Source: DASZMJ01 sp035551935 (GTDB lineage: Bacteria > Planctomycetota > Planctomycetia > Isosphaerales > Isosphaeraceae). Taken from it: a stretch of 48,354 nucleotides of DNA. Position numbers and translations under genes: made by a program. The DNA is taken from contig DASZMJ010000661.1 of assembly GCA_035551935.1 (NCBI GenBank), forward strand, positions 1 through 48,354, read 5' to 3'. The notes beneath the pieces are model-generated. The model was given only the letters and a program-made list of their open reading frames with translations, did no database searches and was not told where the DNA came from. Positions 40,291 through 48,354 of this stretch are shown here, one piece after another (position 1 is the stretch's first letter; each line of letters opens with the position of its first letter).

Positions 40291-41391
40291 TCAGCGGCGC
40301 GCGGCCGCCGCGACCGCCTCCGCCGCGAGCTCGCGCGGGTGCGGCCGCGCCGCGCCGCCCGGCAGCGACGTGAGCACGACGCAGATGGCCCCGCTCGCCG
40401 GGTCGGCCCAGCAGAGCGTGCCCGTCGAGCCGGTGTGGCCGAACGTCCGCGTCGAGCACCCGCGACTGCCGGAATCCTCGCCGACGGCGAACCCCAAACC
40501 CCGCGGCGTCAATCCCGCCGGGTTCTGATTCGTGATCATCAGCCGGGCCGTCTCGGGCCTGACCACGTCGCCGCGGGCCCCCAGGAACTCGCCGAGGAAC
40601 CGGGCGACATCCGGCGCGGACGCGTGCGTCCCGCCCCAGGGGGCGCCCAGCCGCCGCCAGTACGGGCTGTTCCAATCCCAACCCTTGGCCGTCGGATCTC
40701 CGCTCCCCGATTCGGGCGCGGCGCCGTCGGCCTGGCACGGGACCATGTCCTCCGGCAGGAACCGCCCGAGTCCCTGGGCCGAGTGCTTCATCCCCAGGGG
40801 CTGGAAGACCTCGCGGTCCACGCGCGTGAGCATGTCCGACCCGCCGACGACCTCGCCGATCCGCGCGGCGAGCAGGATCCCCATGCTCGAGTACCGGTAC
40901 CGGGCGCCGGGGGCGAAATCGAGGGGCACGCGGGTCGCCCCTTCGACGAACTCCGGCAGCGGCGCATGCCGCCTGCGCAGCTCGTCGTTGCTGGCCAGTT
41001 GATCCGGCAGGCCGGAGGTATGCGTCAGCAGGTGGCGGATCGTCACGCCCTCCCGCCCCTCCCCCGTGAACGCGGGCAAGAACCTCGCCACGCGGTCGTC
41101 GAGCCGGATCTTCCCCCGATCGAACAGCGTCATGACGGCCGTGACGTTGATCGGCTTGGAGATGGAGCCGAGCAGGAACATCGCGTCGCCCGAGGTCGCC
41201 GTGCCGAAGTGGCGAGTCAACGAGTCGTCTCCCTGAACCACGTGCAGCACGGCCGCTTCCACTCGCTTCGCCGCCGTGGCGCGTTCGAGGATTCCGGCCG
41301 CGTCGTCCCACCGCCCCTGGGCCAAGGCCGCGGGCAAGGGGGAGGCGTTCGACGCGACCAATGCCGTCGCAAGGAACGTGCGCCGTTGCAT
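40291..41391 (-). CDS. Serine hydrolase, class C beta-lactamase fold
   Basis: A 366-residue protein starting MQRRTFLATALVASNASPLP, with a probable export signal and GAGGGG about 9 bases before the ATG. Catalytic motifs are present: S76-I-S-K79, Y167-S-S, and GHTGSTG near the end in the KTG position. This is the beta-lactamase-related (PF00144) family of esterases, D-aminopeptidases and penicillin-binding proteins. Its location among sugar-related genes favours an esterase-like role, but that is inference. A GH32 remnant lies just downstream on the same strand. Confidence 0.85.
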   Translation of the reverse strand: MQRRTFLATALVASNASPLPAALAQGRWDDAAGILERATAAKRVEAAVLHVVQGDDSLTRHFGTATSGDAMFLLGSISKPINVTAVMTLFDRGKIRLDDRVARFLPAFTGEGREGVTIRHLLTHTSGLPDQLASNDELRRRHAPLPEFVEGATRVPLDFAPGARYRYSSMGILLAARIGEVVGGSDMLTRVDREVFQPLGMKHSAQGLGRFLPEDMVPCQADGAAPESGSGDPTAKGWDWNSPYWRRLGAPWGGTHASAPDVARFLGEFLGARGDVVRPETARLMITNQNPAGLTPRGLGFAVGEDSGSRGCSTRTFGHTGSTGTLCWADPASGAICVVLTSLPGGAARPHPRELAAEAVAAAARR

Positions 41392-41467
41392 CACACGGAC
41401 CCCTCTGCGAATGGAGAACAGAAACCCGCCCCCCATGATCGCGTGGGGCAGGGACTCGGGCCGGGGT

Positions 41468-42976
41468 TCATCCCGCGATGAGATCGGGCACGACGAACGG
41501 CTTGCGGTAGTCGCGCCGCGACAGCGCATTGGCGGCGTCGGCGAGTTCGCCGACGAAGCGGCCCCGCTCCGCGTCGAGGCTCACCCAGGGCCCGAGGGTG
41601 GCCGGGTTGGCGTCGAGGTCCACGCCGTTCTCGCGGAGATACGCGCGGCAGCGCTCGAAGGCGTCGGCCATCTCGGCGTCGCCCGTGATCGCGGCCTGGA
41701 CGGCCTCGGGGGAGGATCGCTTCCCGAGCCGGTGGGAGACGTTCGCCATGTGGCAGCAGGCCGTCGAGCGATGTCCCTCGAGCGCCTCGGCCGCCAGGTC
41801 GCCGACCTTCCGACTTCGGACGGCGGCGAGGAAGGCGGAGAGGTGGGCCAGCTCCAACGCCCTGGGGCTGTCGCCCCCCTCGAGGTCCCGGGCCTTCTTC
41901 CCCTGACGGTCGAAGAGCGCCCCGCCGGAGGCGTCGCCCGCGAAGTAGCCACCTTCGCAGTCGACCACGACGCCCTTGTTCCGACCTCTGAACGTCCCCA
42001 TCGAGGCCGCGCCCTTGCCGGCGCTCACGTTGCGGACCTCGCAGATGAGCGGGGCCGGCCGGTAATCCAGAAGCGCGATGTGGGTGTTGGCCGTCTCGCC
42101 GACGTCGTGGAAGCCGAACCGGCCGCCGATGCTCAGGGCGCGCGGGGGCGTCCGATCCTGTCCCAGGGCCCAGCGGCACACGTCGATGACGTGGATGCCG
42201 TTGTTCCCCATCTCGCCGTTGCCCGTGTCCCAGAACCAGTGCCACTCGTAATGGAGCTGCTTGCGCATCAAGGGCTTCACGGGGGCCGGGCCACACCAGA
42301 GGCCGTAATCCGCGGTGCGCGGCGGCGGCGTGGGCGCGTCGACCGACCCGATCCCGTCGCGAGCCCGGTACACCAGCGCGTGGGCGAAGCGGATGGCGCC
42401 GAGCTCGCCGCCGCGCAGGCGGTCGAACACCCGGCGGAGGAACGCGCTGGAGCGGTTCTGGGTGCCGACCTGGACCATGCGGCCGTACTTGCGGGCCGCC
42501 GCCACCATCTGCTGCCCTTCCCACAGGTCGTACGAGAACGGTTTCTCGACGTAGACGTCCTTGCCCGCCTGGCAGGCCCAGACCGTCGCCAGGGCGTGCC
42601 AGTGGTTCGGCAGGGCGATGACCACCGCGTCGACGCCCTGGTCGTCGAGGACCTCGCGGGGGTCGTGATACGCGGCGACCTTCCCCCCGTGGTCACGGGC
42701 CGCCTCGACTTCGCGATCGAGGTGCGCCCGGTCGGCGTCGCAGAGCGCGACGATCTTGACGCCGGGGATCTCGCGGAGCCGGCCGATGAGCTGGTGGCCG
42801 CGCCCGCCCACACCCCCGACGGCCGTCGTCGACCCCAGCCCGATGACCGCGACATTCACCGCGTCGTTCGGGCCGCCCGGCCGGGGTCCGGCGCCGAGCA
42901 TCAGCCGCGGCATCCCCAGCGTCAGACCGGCCGTGATCGAACCTCTCAGAAAGCTCCGGCGTGGGATCGGTTTCAT
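41468..42976 (-). CDS. Gfo/Idh/MocA family oxidoreductase, Tat-exported
   Basis: A 502-residue protein. The ATG at 42976 starts MKPIPRRSFLRGSITAGLTL, a clear twin-arginine signal; an upstream frame is open but lacks this. The Rossmann site is VNVAVIGLGSTTAVGGVGGR and the cofactor motif E144-K145-P146 is normal. The C-terminal domain contains WHWFWDTGNGEMGNNGIHVI, typical of exported planctomycete members. The substrate is unknown. The gap to the hydrolase gene downstream on the same strand is 76 bases, so they may be one operon. Confidence 0.85.
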   Translation of the reverse strand: MKPIPRRSFLRGSITAGLTLGMPRLMLGAGPRPGGPNDAVNVAVIGLGSTTAVGGVGGRGHQLIGRLREIPGVKIVALCDADRAHLDREVEAARDHGGKVAAYHDPREVLDDQGVDAVVIALPNHWHALATVWACQAGKDVYVEKPFSYDLWEGQQMVAAARKYGRMVQVGTQNRSSAFLRRVFDRLRGGELGAIRFAHALVYRARDGIGSVDAPTPPPRTADYGLWCGPAPVKPLMRKQLHYEWHWFWDTGNGEMGNNGIHVIDVCRWALGQDRTPPRALSIGGRFGFHDVGETANTHIALLDYRPAPLICEVRNVSAGKGAASMGTFRGRNKGVVVDCEGGYFAGDASGGALFDRQGKKARDLEGGDSPRALELAHLSAFLAAVRSRKVGDLAAEALEGHRSTACCHMANVSHRLGKRSSPEAVQAAITGDAEMADAFERCRAYLRENGVDLDANPATLGPWVSLDAERGRFVGELADAANALSRRDYRKPFVVPDLIAG

Positions 42977-43378
42977 GTCCCTGCTCACCATGGACCTGGG
43001 GTGCTTCGGTGTTCGCGCGCTCCCGGGGCAGAGAGCCAACGGGGACTCCGGTGGCCGTAGCCCGCCGGCCGTAGCTCAGAGCCTAGCCGGTGGGCCGCGG
43101 TTCGTCGACCCACCACCCGAAATCGCCCGTCCGGCCCCTGCTGTACGTCAGCGCTCACGCCGCCGGCCGCCCTGCCAGGCCCGCGCGACGACCGGTCGGG
43201 CCGCCGCAGAGCAAACTTCAGGAAACGGCCGGGGCTCGTATCGCGTGTGGCTTGGATTCTCGGGTATCTTCACGTTCCTCCGACCAACGGCGCCGACCCG
43301 GGAACGCCCGACGATGGGATGAGCGGTGTGGGAGCCGGGGCCCGGCCGACGAAGACCTGTTCCAGAGCGGGGTGTGCA
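42977..43378. other. Divergent intergenic region
   Basis: About 400 bases between divergent genes. I see no gene, no clear promoter pair and no strong repeat in it. Confidence 0.45.
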
Positions 43379-44770
43379 ATGAGATCGATGACACTCGGCC
43401 GGGTCCCGGGTCGCATCTTCGCGACGGCTCTCGCGGGCACCTGCCTCGCCGCGGCGATTTGGCCCGGCGCGGCGGGCGAGGTGCCGGACGACGGGGGCTG
43501 GTCGACGGGCGCGCCCCGCGACGAGATCCGCCCCGAGTTCGCCCGCGAGTCCGGCGATGGGCCGGGCCATCAGGCGGTGCTCGTCATCCGGGCCGGGCGG
43601 CGCGACGGCGTGGACGGCTACTGGACGAAGCCATTCCCCGTCACCGGGGGCCGCCATTACCAATTCCATGCGCGATACCAGGCCAAGGGGGTGGACCTGC
43701 CCCGGCGGAGCGTCGTGGCCGAGATCCACTGGCGGGACGCGGAGGGCCGACACGTCCCGCTCGATGAGCCGGCGGTCAGCGGCTACCTCCGGGGGGCGAC
43801 CCCGATGGCCGAGACCGAATTCCCCGCGACGCGGGCCGAGGACGGCTCGGGCTGGACCGAGGTCTCCGGCACTTACCGGGCCCCATCGCGGGCAACCCGG
43901 GCGGTCGTCGAGCTGCACCTGCGCTGGGCCAGGGGCGGCGAGGTCCGCTGGCGCGGCGCGTCGCTGACCGAGACGACGGCGCCCCCGCCGCGGACGGTCC
44001 GGCTGGCCACCGTCCACTTCCGGCCGTCGGGGGGCCGGACGCCGGAGGACAACCGACGGATGTACGCGCCGCTCGTCGCCGAGGCCGCCCGGCAGAAGGC
44101 CGACCTCGTGGTGCTCGGCGAGACGCTCACCTACCCCGGCCTGGGCAAGACTTACCACGAGGTGGCCGAGCCCGTCCCCGGCACGTCCACCGAGTATTTC
44201 GGCCGGCTCGCGAAGGAGCACAACTTCTACATCGTGGCCGGCCTGCTGGAGCGCGACGGGAACCTGGTCTACAACGTCGCGGTCCTCATCGGCCCCGACG
44301 GCACCGTCGTCGGCAAGTACCGCAAGACCTGTCTGCCGCGCGGCGAGGTCGAGGGCGGCATCGCGCCGGGCTCCGACTACCCGGTCTTCCCGACCCGCTT
44401 CGGCAAGGTCGGGCTGATGGTCTGCTACGACGGGTTCTTCCCCGAGGTCGCCCGCGCGCTGAGCAACCGCGGCGCCGAGGTGATCGCCTGGCCGGTCTGG
44501 GGCTGCAACCCGCTCCTGGCCCGTGCCCGGGCGTGCGAGAACCACGTCTACATCGTCAGCAGCACATACGAGGATATCTCGAGCAACTGGATGATCTCCG
44601 CCGTCTTCGACCATGCCGGCGAGGTGATCGCCCAGGCCAGGGACTGGGGCACCGTCGCGGTCGCCGAGGTGGACCTGGACCGGCGGCTGAAGTGGGCCAG
44701 CCTCGGCGACTTCAAGGCCGAGATCCCGCGGCACCGGCCGGTCGCCGCCGCCGGCACAGCCGACAGGTAG
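43379..44770 (+). CDS. Nitrilase-superfamily carbon-nitrogen hydrolase with N-terminal beta domain
   Basis: A 463-residue protein. The start MRSMTLGRVPGRIFATALAG leads into a signal peptide (residues 1-33). Residues about 35-200 are a beta-rich, carbohydrate-binding-like region (PFPVTGGRHYQFHARYQAKG). The nitrilase domain follows (205-450) with the full catalytic triad E248 (LGETLTY), K316 (KYRKTCLP) and C349 (MVCYDGFF). Members hydrolyse amides or nitriles; export plus a beta domain suggests an envelope or extracellular amide substrate. It is divergent from the Gfo/Idh gene. Confidence 0.85.
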   Translation: MRSMTLGRVPGRIFATALAGTCLAAAIWPGAAGEVPDDGGWSTGAPRDEIRPEFARESGDGPGHQAVLVIRAGRRDGVDGYWTKPFPVTGGRHYQFHARYQAKGVDLPRRSVVAEIHWRDAEGRHVPLDEPAVSGYLRGATPMAETEFPATRAEDGSGWTEVSGTYRAPSRATRAVVELHLRWARGGEVRWRGASLTETTAPPPRTVRLATVHFRPSGGRTPEDNRRMYAPLVAEAARQKADLVVLGETLTYPGLGKTYHEVAEPVPGTSTEYFGRLAKEHNFYIVAGLLERDGNLVYNVAVLIGPDGTVVGKYRKTCLPRGEVEGGIAPGSDYPVFPTRFGKVGLMVCYDGFFPEVARALSNRGAEVIAWPVWGCNPLLARARACENHVYIVSSTYEDISSNWMISAVFDHAGEVIAQARDWGTVAVAEVDLDRRLKWASLGDFKAEIPRHRPVAAAGTADR

Positions 44771-44831
44771 TCCCGTGAGCCGCCATGCCGTGCTTCGGTC
44801 CAGGGTACGCGTTCACGGGCCGAGAGTGACA

Positions 44832-44847
44832 TTCGTTCCGGAACGAA
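44832..44847. promoter_or_regulatory. Perfect 16-base palindrome TTCGTTCCGGAACGAA
   Basis: A perfect inverted repeat with no spacer, 61 bases after the nitrilase stop codon. It could bind a dimeric regulator acting on genes to the right, but no such regulator is identified and the distance to the glycosidase start (356 bases) is large. Confidence 0.3.
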
Positions 44848-44978
44848 AAGGCGCGGCAGCATCAAGAGCCGATCCAACCGCCAGACGGCCAGAGGCAACG
44901 CCCATAAACGCTCGGCGTTGTCGGACCGACGCGCTCCGCGAGGACCATCCCGTCCGTTCGTTGCACGCCCCATCTTCG

Positions 44979-45059
44979 GTGAGTATTCTGGACCTCGTGA
45001 ACGAAGTCACCCGGATTCTCGGCAAGATCGGAGAGGGCAGCCCGCAGGCCGCGGCGCAG
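44979..45059 (+). pseudogene. N-terminal remnant of an ECF-type sigma factor
   Basis: A GTG-initiated frame reads LVNEVTRILGKIGEGSPQAA followed by AQL. This closely resembles the opening of planctomycete ECF sigma factors (V-T-x-I-L-x-x-I-x-x-G-D-P-x-A-A-x-x-L). The expected continuation (LPLVYDELRRLA) is missing; the frame runs on into unrelated Pro/Gly-rich sequence. Only about 27 codons survive. Confidence 0.4.
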
Positions 45060-45203
45060 CTTCCGGGGTCGCCGCCGCCCGGGCGCGGCCGCCCCGAACA
45101 CACAGGCACCTTGAACGCCGGCACCGACTCGCGTGAAATGCCGTGTCCCGGTCGATGGGCCGTCTGCGAACGATCACGCGGGACCTGATCCGGAGAATCC
45201 ACC

Positions 45204-47687
45204 TTGAGGACATCGGCCCTGCTCGCATCGCTCGTGGGATGGCTATCGCTCGGAGTCACGTGGGCCGCCGCGGCCGGCCCGGGGGCGCGGGTGCTGGATC
45301 CCTCGGCGTTCGCGGCGCGGATCGGCGGCGAGGAGGGGCGCTGGCTCGCGGCGAACGTCCCGGACTTCGACTGCCCCGACCCCGGCTTCCGCGCGATCTA
45401 CGACTTCCGCTGGAGGGTCTTCAAGGAGCACATCCGGCCGACGCCCGATGGCTTCGTCGTCACCGAGTTCCTCCCCGACGTCCCGTGGGCGGGTAAGCAC
45501 AACACGATCAGTTGCGCCGCCGGACACCATCTTCGCGAGGGGCGGTGGATCCGCGACCCGAAGGTCCTCGACGACTACTCCGCCTTCTGGTTCCGCAAGG
45601 GGGGCGAGCCGCGACGGTACAGCTTCTGGGCCGCGGATTCGATCCACGCCCGCTATCTGGCCTCGGGCGACCCGACCTTGCCGATCGTCCTGCTACCCGA
45701 CCTGATCGCCAACCACGAGGCGTGGGAGAAAGACCACCGCGACCCGAGCGGCCTGTTCTGGCAGATCGACGACCGCGACGGCATGGAGCATTCGATCGGC
45801 GGGAGCGGGTACCGGCCGTCGATCAACGCTTATATGTACGGCGACGCGATGGCGATCGCCGCGATCGCCGAGCTGGCCGGCCAGCGCGAGCTGGCCGAGT
45901 CGTACCGCCGCAAGGCGGAGACGGTCCGGCGCGCCGTCGAGGAGCGGCTCTGGGACGGCGCGGCGAGGTTCTACAAGACGGTCCCGCGAGGCGAGCGGAC
46001 GTCGCCGGTCGACGTGCGGGAGGAGATCGGCTTCATCCCCTGGTACTTCGGCCTGCCGCGCGCCGGTCGGGAGGTCGCCTGGGCGCAACTGACCGACCCG
46101 AACGGGTTCGCCGCGCCGTTCGGCCCCACGACGGCCGAGCGCCGGCATCCCCGGTTCAACGAGCGGCACGACCACGAGTGCCTCTGGAACGGCCCGTCGT
46201 GGCCGTACGCCACCACGCAGACGCTCGTGGCCCTGGCCAACCTGCTCAATCGGGAGGGCCTCGCGTCCCCGCTCGGCACGAAGGATTACTTCGCGCTGCT
46301 GATGTCCTACGCCCGGGCGCAGCACCTCACGCGGCCCGACGGCACGGTCGTCCCCTGGATCGACGAGGACCTCGACCCGGACTCCGGCCACTGGCTCGCG
46401 CGCGACATCCTGCAGGCCCTCGACCGGCCGGACAAGGACCGGGGGCGGGACTACAACCATTCGGGGTTCTGCGACCTGGTCATCACGGGCCTGGTCGGGC
46501 TGCGGCCCCGGGCGGACCGGACCGTCGAGGTCAATCCGCTGGTCCCCGAGGGCGCCTGGGATTACTTCTGCCTCGATGGCGTCCCCTATCACGGCCGGCA
46601 GTTGACGGTCCTCTACGATCGGGACGGCCGACGCTATGGACGTGGGGCAGGGCTACGGGTCCTCGTCGATGGCGTCGAGGTCGCCGCGGCGGGCCGGCTG
46701 GGGCGCTTGACGGGGAAACTCCCGGCGGTCGGGGCGCCCGAGGCGCCGGCGGTCGCCGAGGCAAGGCCGGGGCCGGGGCCGGCCGACGGCCGGGAGGAAG
46801 GGGTCGCCGGCTGGCGCAAGTCCGCCGACAACCCGGTCCTGGGGGGCGACCTGGGGACGTGTTTCGACGTGTCGCTCCTGCGCGAGGGACCGACCTACCG
46901 CATGTGGTTCTCGTGGCGGCCGAAGAAGGCGGTCGCGCTGGTCGAGGGGACGGACGGCGTCCACTGGGGGCCGCCCATCATCGTGCTCGGGCCGAACCCC
47001 CGGACCGACTGGGAGGAGGACATCAACCGCCCGGTCGTCGTCAAGCGGCCCGACGGCTACCACATGTGGTATACCGGCCAGGCCCGCGCGCATTCGTGGA
47101 TCGGGCATGCGACCAGCCCCGACGGCAAGGCCTGGACGCGCACCGGGACCCGGCCCGTGCTCGCCCCCGAGGCCCCCTGGGAGAAGGCCGCGGTGATGTG
47201 CCCACACGTGCTCTGGGACGAGGAGACGAAGCGGTACCAGATGTGGTACTCGGGGGGCGAGCAGTACGAGCCGGATGCCATCGGCCATGCCACGAGCGCC
47301 GACGGCCTCTCGTGGACCAAGCACGCCGACAACCCGATCTTCCGCGCCGATCCGTCCCGGGCCTGGGAGCGGCACAAGGTGACGGCCTGCCAGGTCGTCC
47401 GACACGGCGGCTGGTACGTGATGTTCTACATCGGCTTCCGCGACGTCGACCACGCCCAGATCGGCCTGGCCCGCTCGCGCGACGGGACCTCCGGCTGGGA
47501 GCGCCACCCCGCCAACCCGATCCTCCGCCCCGGCGCCGGGAAGTGGGACGCCGACGCGGTCTACAAGCCGTTCGCGATCCCCGGCGACGGCCGCTGGCGG
47601 CTCTGGTACAACGGCCGCCGCGGGTCCGTCGAGCAGATCGGTATGGCGATCCACGAGGGTGACGATCTCGGCTTTCCCGAGCGATGA
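45204..47687 (+). CDS. Two-domain glycoside hydrolase (alpha-alpha barrel plus beta-propeller)
   Basis: An 827-residue protein. The start is TTG with GGAG about 9 bases upstream, followed by a signal peptide (MRTSALLASLVGWLSLGVTW). Residues about 40-480 resemble (alpha/alpha)6-barrel MGH1/GH63-like enzymes: DRDGMEHSIGGSGYRPSINA near the putative acid and HECLWNGPSWPYATTQTLVA with the putative base. After a Pro/Ala/Gly linker, residues 535-825 form a five-bladed propeller of the GH43/GH32/GH130 kind, with repeated NP(V/I)-type blades (YQMWYSGGEQYEPDAIGHAT, LSWTKHADNPIF). Substrates are unknown. It is the last full gene before the right edge and shares its neighbourhood with other sugar-related genes. 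Confidence 0.8.
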   Translation: MRTSALLASLVGWLSLGVTWAAAAGPGARVLDPSAFAARIGGEEGRWLAANVPDFDCPDPGFRAIYDFRWRVFKEHIRPTPDGFVVTEFLPDVPWAGKHNTISCAAGHHLREGRWIRDPKVLDDYSAFWFRKGGEPRRYSFWAADSIHARYLASGDPTLPIVLLPDLIANHEAWEKDHRDPSGLFWQIDDRDGMEHSIGGSGYRPSINAYMYGDAMAIAAIAELAGQRELAESYRRKAETVRRAVEERLWDGAARFYKTVPRGERTSPVDVREEIGFIPWYFGLPRAGREVAWAQLTDPNGFAAPFGPTTAERRHPRFNERHDHECLWNGPSWPYATTQTLVALANLLNREGLASPLGTKDYFALLMSYARAQHLTRPDGTVVPWIDEDLDPDSGHWLARDILQALDRPDKDRGRDYNHSGFCDLVITGLVGLRPRADRTVEVNPLVPEGAWDYFCLDGVPYHGRQLTVLYDRDGRRYGRGAGLRVLVDGVEVAAAGRLGRLTGKLPAVGAPEAPAVAEARPGPGPADGREEGVAGWRKSADNPVLGGDLGTCFDVSLLREGPTYRMWFSWRPKKAVALVEGTDGVHWGPPIIVLGPNPRTDWEEDINRPVVVKRPDGYHMWYTGQARAHSWIGHATSPDGKAWTRTGTRPVLAPEAPWEKAAVMCPHVLWDEETKRYQMWYSGGEQYEPDAIGHATSADGLSWTKHADNPIFRADPSRAWERHKVTACQVVRHGGWYVMFYIGFRDVDHAQIGLARSRDGTSGWERHPANPILRPGAGKWDADAVYKPFAIPGDGRWRLWYNGRRGSVEQIGMAIHEGDDLGFPER

Positions 47688-47888
47688 GCCCCCCGCCGCG
47701 GTTCGAGCTCCGCGCGGGTCCGCTTGGAGTCGGGGCGTGCCCTCCGTGAATCAAGGGTCCCGGCGGATCGGCGTTGCCCGCGAGTTCACGCCGCGGATTC
47801 CCCAACAACCCGCTCGCGACGTCCACCATCCCAACGCGCGTCGGTAGGGTCGTCTGAAGCACCTTCGGAGCAGGGTCGCAGCTCGACG

Positions 47889-48354
47889 TCATCCTGCACG
47901 CTTGTCACCCTCGACTCGTGAACGGGTACCCTCGTCCCCGGCCTCCGGCCGGAAGGCGCGGACGGTGCCGCCCTTGCGGAGGTCGGCCATGCGGAGGGTG
48001 CCCTCCTGGACGACCTGGCGCTCGGCGGGGGTGGCGCCGGAGCCGCCGGCGTTCTGGTGGAGGATGGTCAGGACGAGGCCCTTGCGCGTCTTCTTGACGG
48101 CGGCGACGACGGCGGTGTGGTGCTCGTACTTGCTCGTCGTGTGCAGGACGCCGCCGCCGGGGAGGGGCTCGGTCCCCTTGAAGACGGCGTCGCGGAACTG
48201 GAGGATGTCGCCGGGCAGGGCGTCGGCGAGCTTGGGGACCTCGCGGCCCCAGACGAAGTCCTCGCGCCCGCGGATCGGCGGCTGGTGGGCGCCGGCGGCC
48301 CGGAGGGCCTCGATCGCCAGGGTGATGCACTGGCCGTCGCCGACCTTCTCCCCC
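47889..48354 (-). CDS. Cysteine-peptidase-fold (CHAP/BBC1-like) protein, N-terminus missing
   Basis: 154 codons in the window, open to the right edge. The minus-strand frame reads VGDGQCITLAIEALRAAGAH, then WGREVPKLADALPGDILQF, YEHHTAVVAAV and ILHQNAGGSG. The order of a Cys (GDGQC), PGDILQF, a His (HHTAVV) and HQN is that of NlpC/CHAP-like papain-fold domains, close to the BBC1/AIM3 cysteine-peptidase group. The C-terminus after RAFRPEAG is short. The start and any signal peptide lie outside the window. Function inferred as a peptidase or an inactive relative. Confidence 0.6.
   Translation of the reverse strand, partial: GEKVGDGQCITLAIEALRAAGAHQPPIRGREDFVWGREVPKLADALPGDILQFRDAVFKGTEPLPGGGVLHTTSKYEHHTAVVAAVKKTRKGLVLTILHQNAGGSGATPAERQVVQEGTLRMADLRKGGTVRAFRPEAGDEGTRSRVEGDKRAG

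Noticed and set aside
44832..44847. LexA binding site
   Set aside because: The palindrome has GTTC-GAAC arms in the opposite order to the usual GAAC-N4-GTTC and lies far from any SOS-type gene.

Overview
The window is very GC-rich bacterial DNA (roughly 70% or more by eye, not counted). The gene families point to a planctomycete, most likely of the Isosphaeraceae. The pointers are Ser/Thr kinases with the planctomycete N-terminal extension, secreted proteins that begin with an LEGRRLLAG motif, an ASPIC/UnbV FG-GAP protein, Tat-exported Gfo/Idh/MocA oxidoreductases, small membrane proteins with an RLRTLLIAVA segment, and palindromic repeats at many gene ends. The family placement is inference.

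Layout: 1-915 holds the start of an IS630-type transposase at the left edge and a repeat-filled intergenic stretch. 915-2589 is a convergent pair of a methyltransferase and a glycosyltransferase-like protein. 3022-3549 holds tRNA-Ser(GGA) followed by a MITE-like element and transposase debris. 3763-8782 holds a Tat-exported oxalate decarboxylase facing two molybdoenzymes, a YdeP/FdhF-type oxidoreductase and a sulfite-oxidase-type protein. 9713-16519 holds a 1586-residue kinase/STAND/FGE-like fusion, then an unknown 182-residue protein overlapping a two-domain glycosyltransferase. 16531-19541 (minus) is an ExbB-ExbD-(GYF-ExbD)-SDR operon. 19787-25513 holds a receiver/HATPase fusion, a membrane Ser/Thr kinase and a TPR/FG-GAP/UnbV protein, with large inverted repeats between them. 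25604-33739 holds two paralogous secreted IPT/TIG proteins around an M2 peptidase, a HEAT-repeat protein and a small membrane protein.

33995-36449 is a cluster of unknown or small membrane genes, the last with an AT-rich start. 36481-37515 is a scar of mobile DNA: a REP-like hairpin, an ISAs1 transposase with its catalytic core deleted and an integrase fragment. 37572-38159 is a lipoprotein-like MsrB. 38534-47687 looks like a carbohydrate or small-molecule catabolic neighbourhood: two Gfo/Idh/MocA proteins, a serine hydrolase of the class C beta-lactamase fold, a GH32 remnant, a nitrilase-superfamily hydrolase, an ECF sigma remnant and a two-domain glycoside hydrolase. The right edge cuts a cysteine-peptidase-fold protein.

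How genes may work together (inference): oxalate decarboxylase would make formate, which the adjacent YdeP-type molybdoenzyme could use; the ExbB/ExbD proteins form a proton-driven motor; the kinase fusion could be a large envelope-anchored sensor. No CRISPR array, rRNA or complete transposon was seen. Two genes cut by the window edges (1-47 and 47889-48354) were read directly from the nucleotides.
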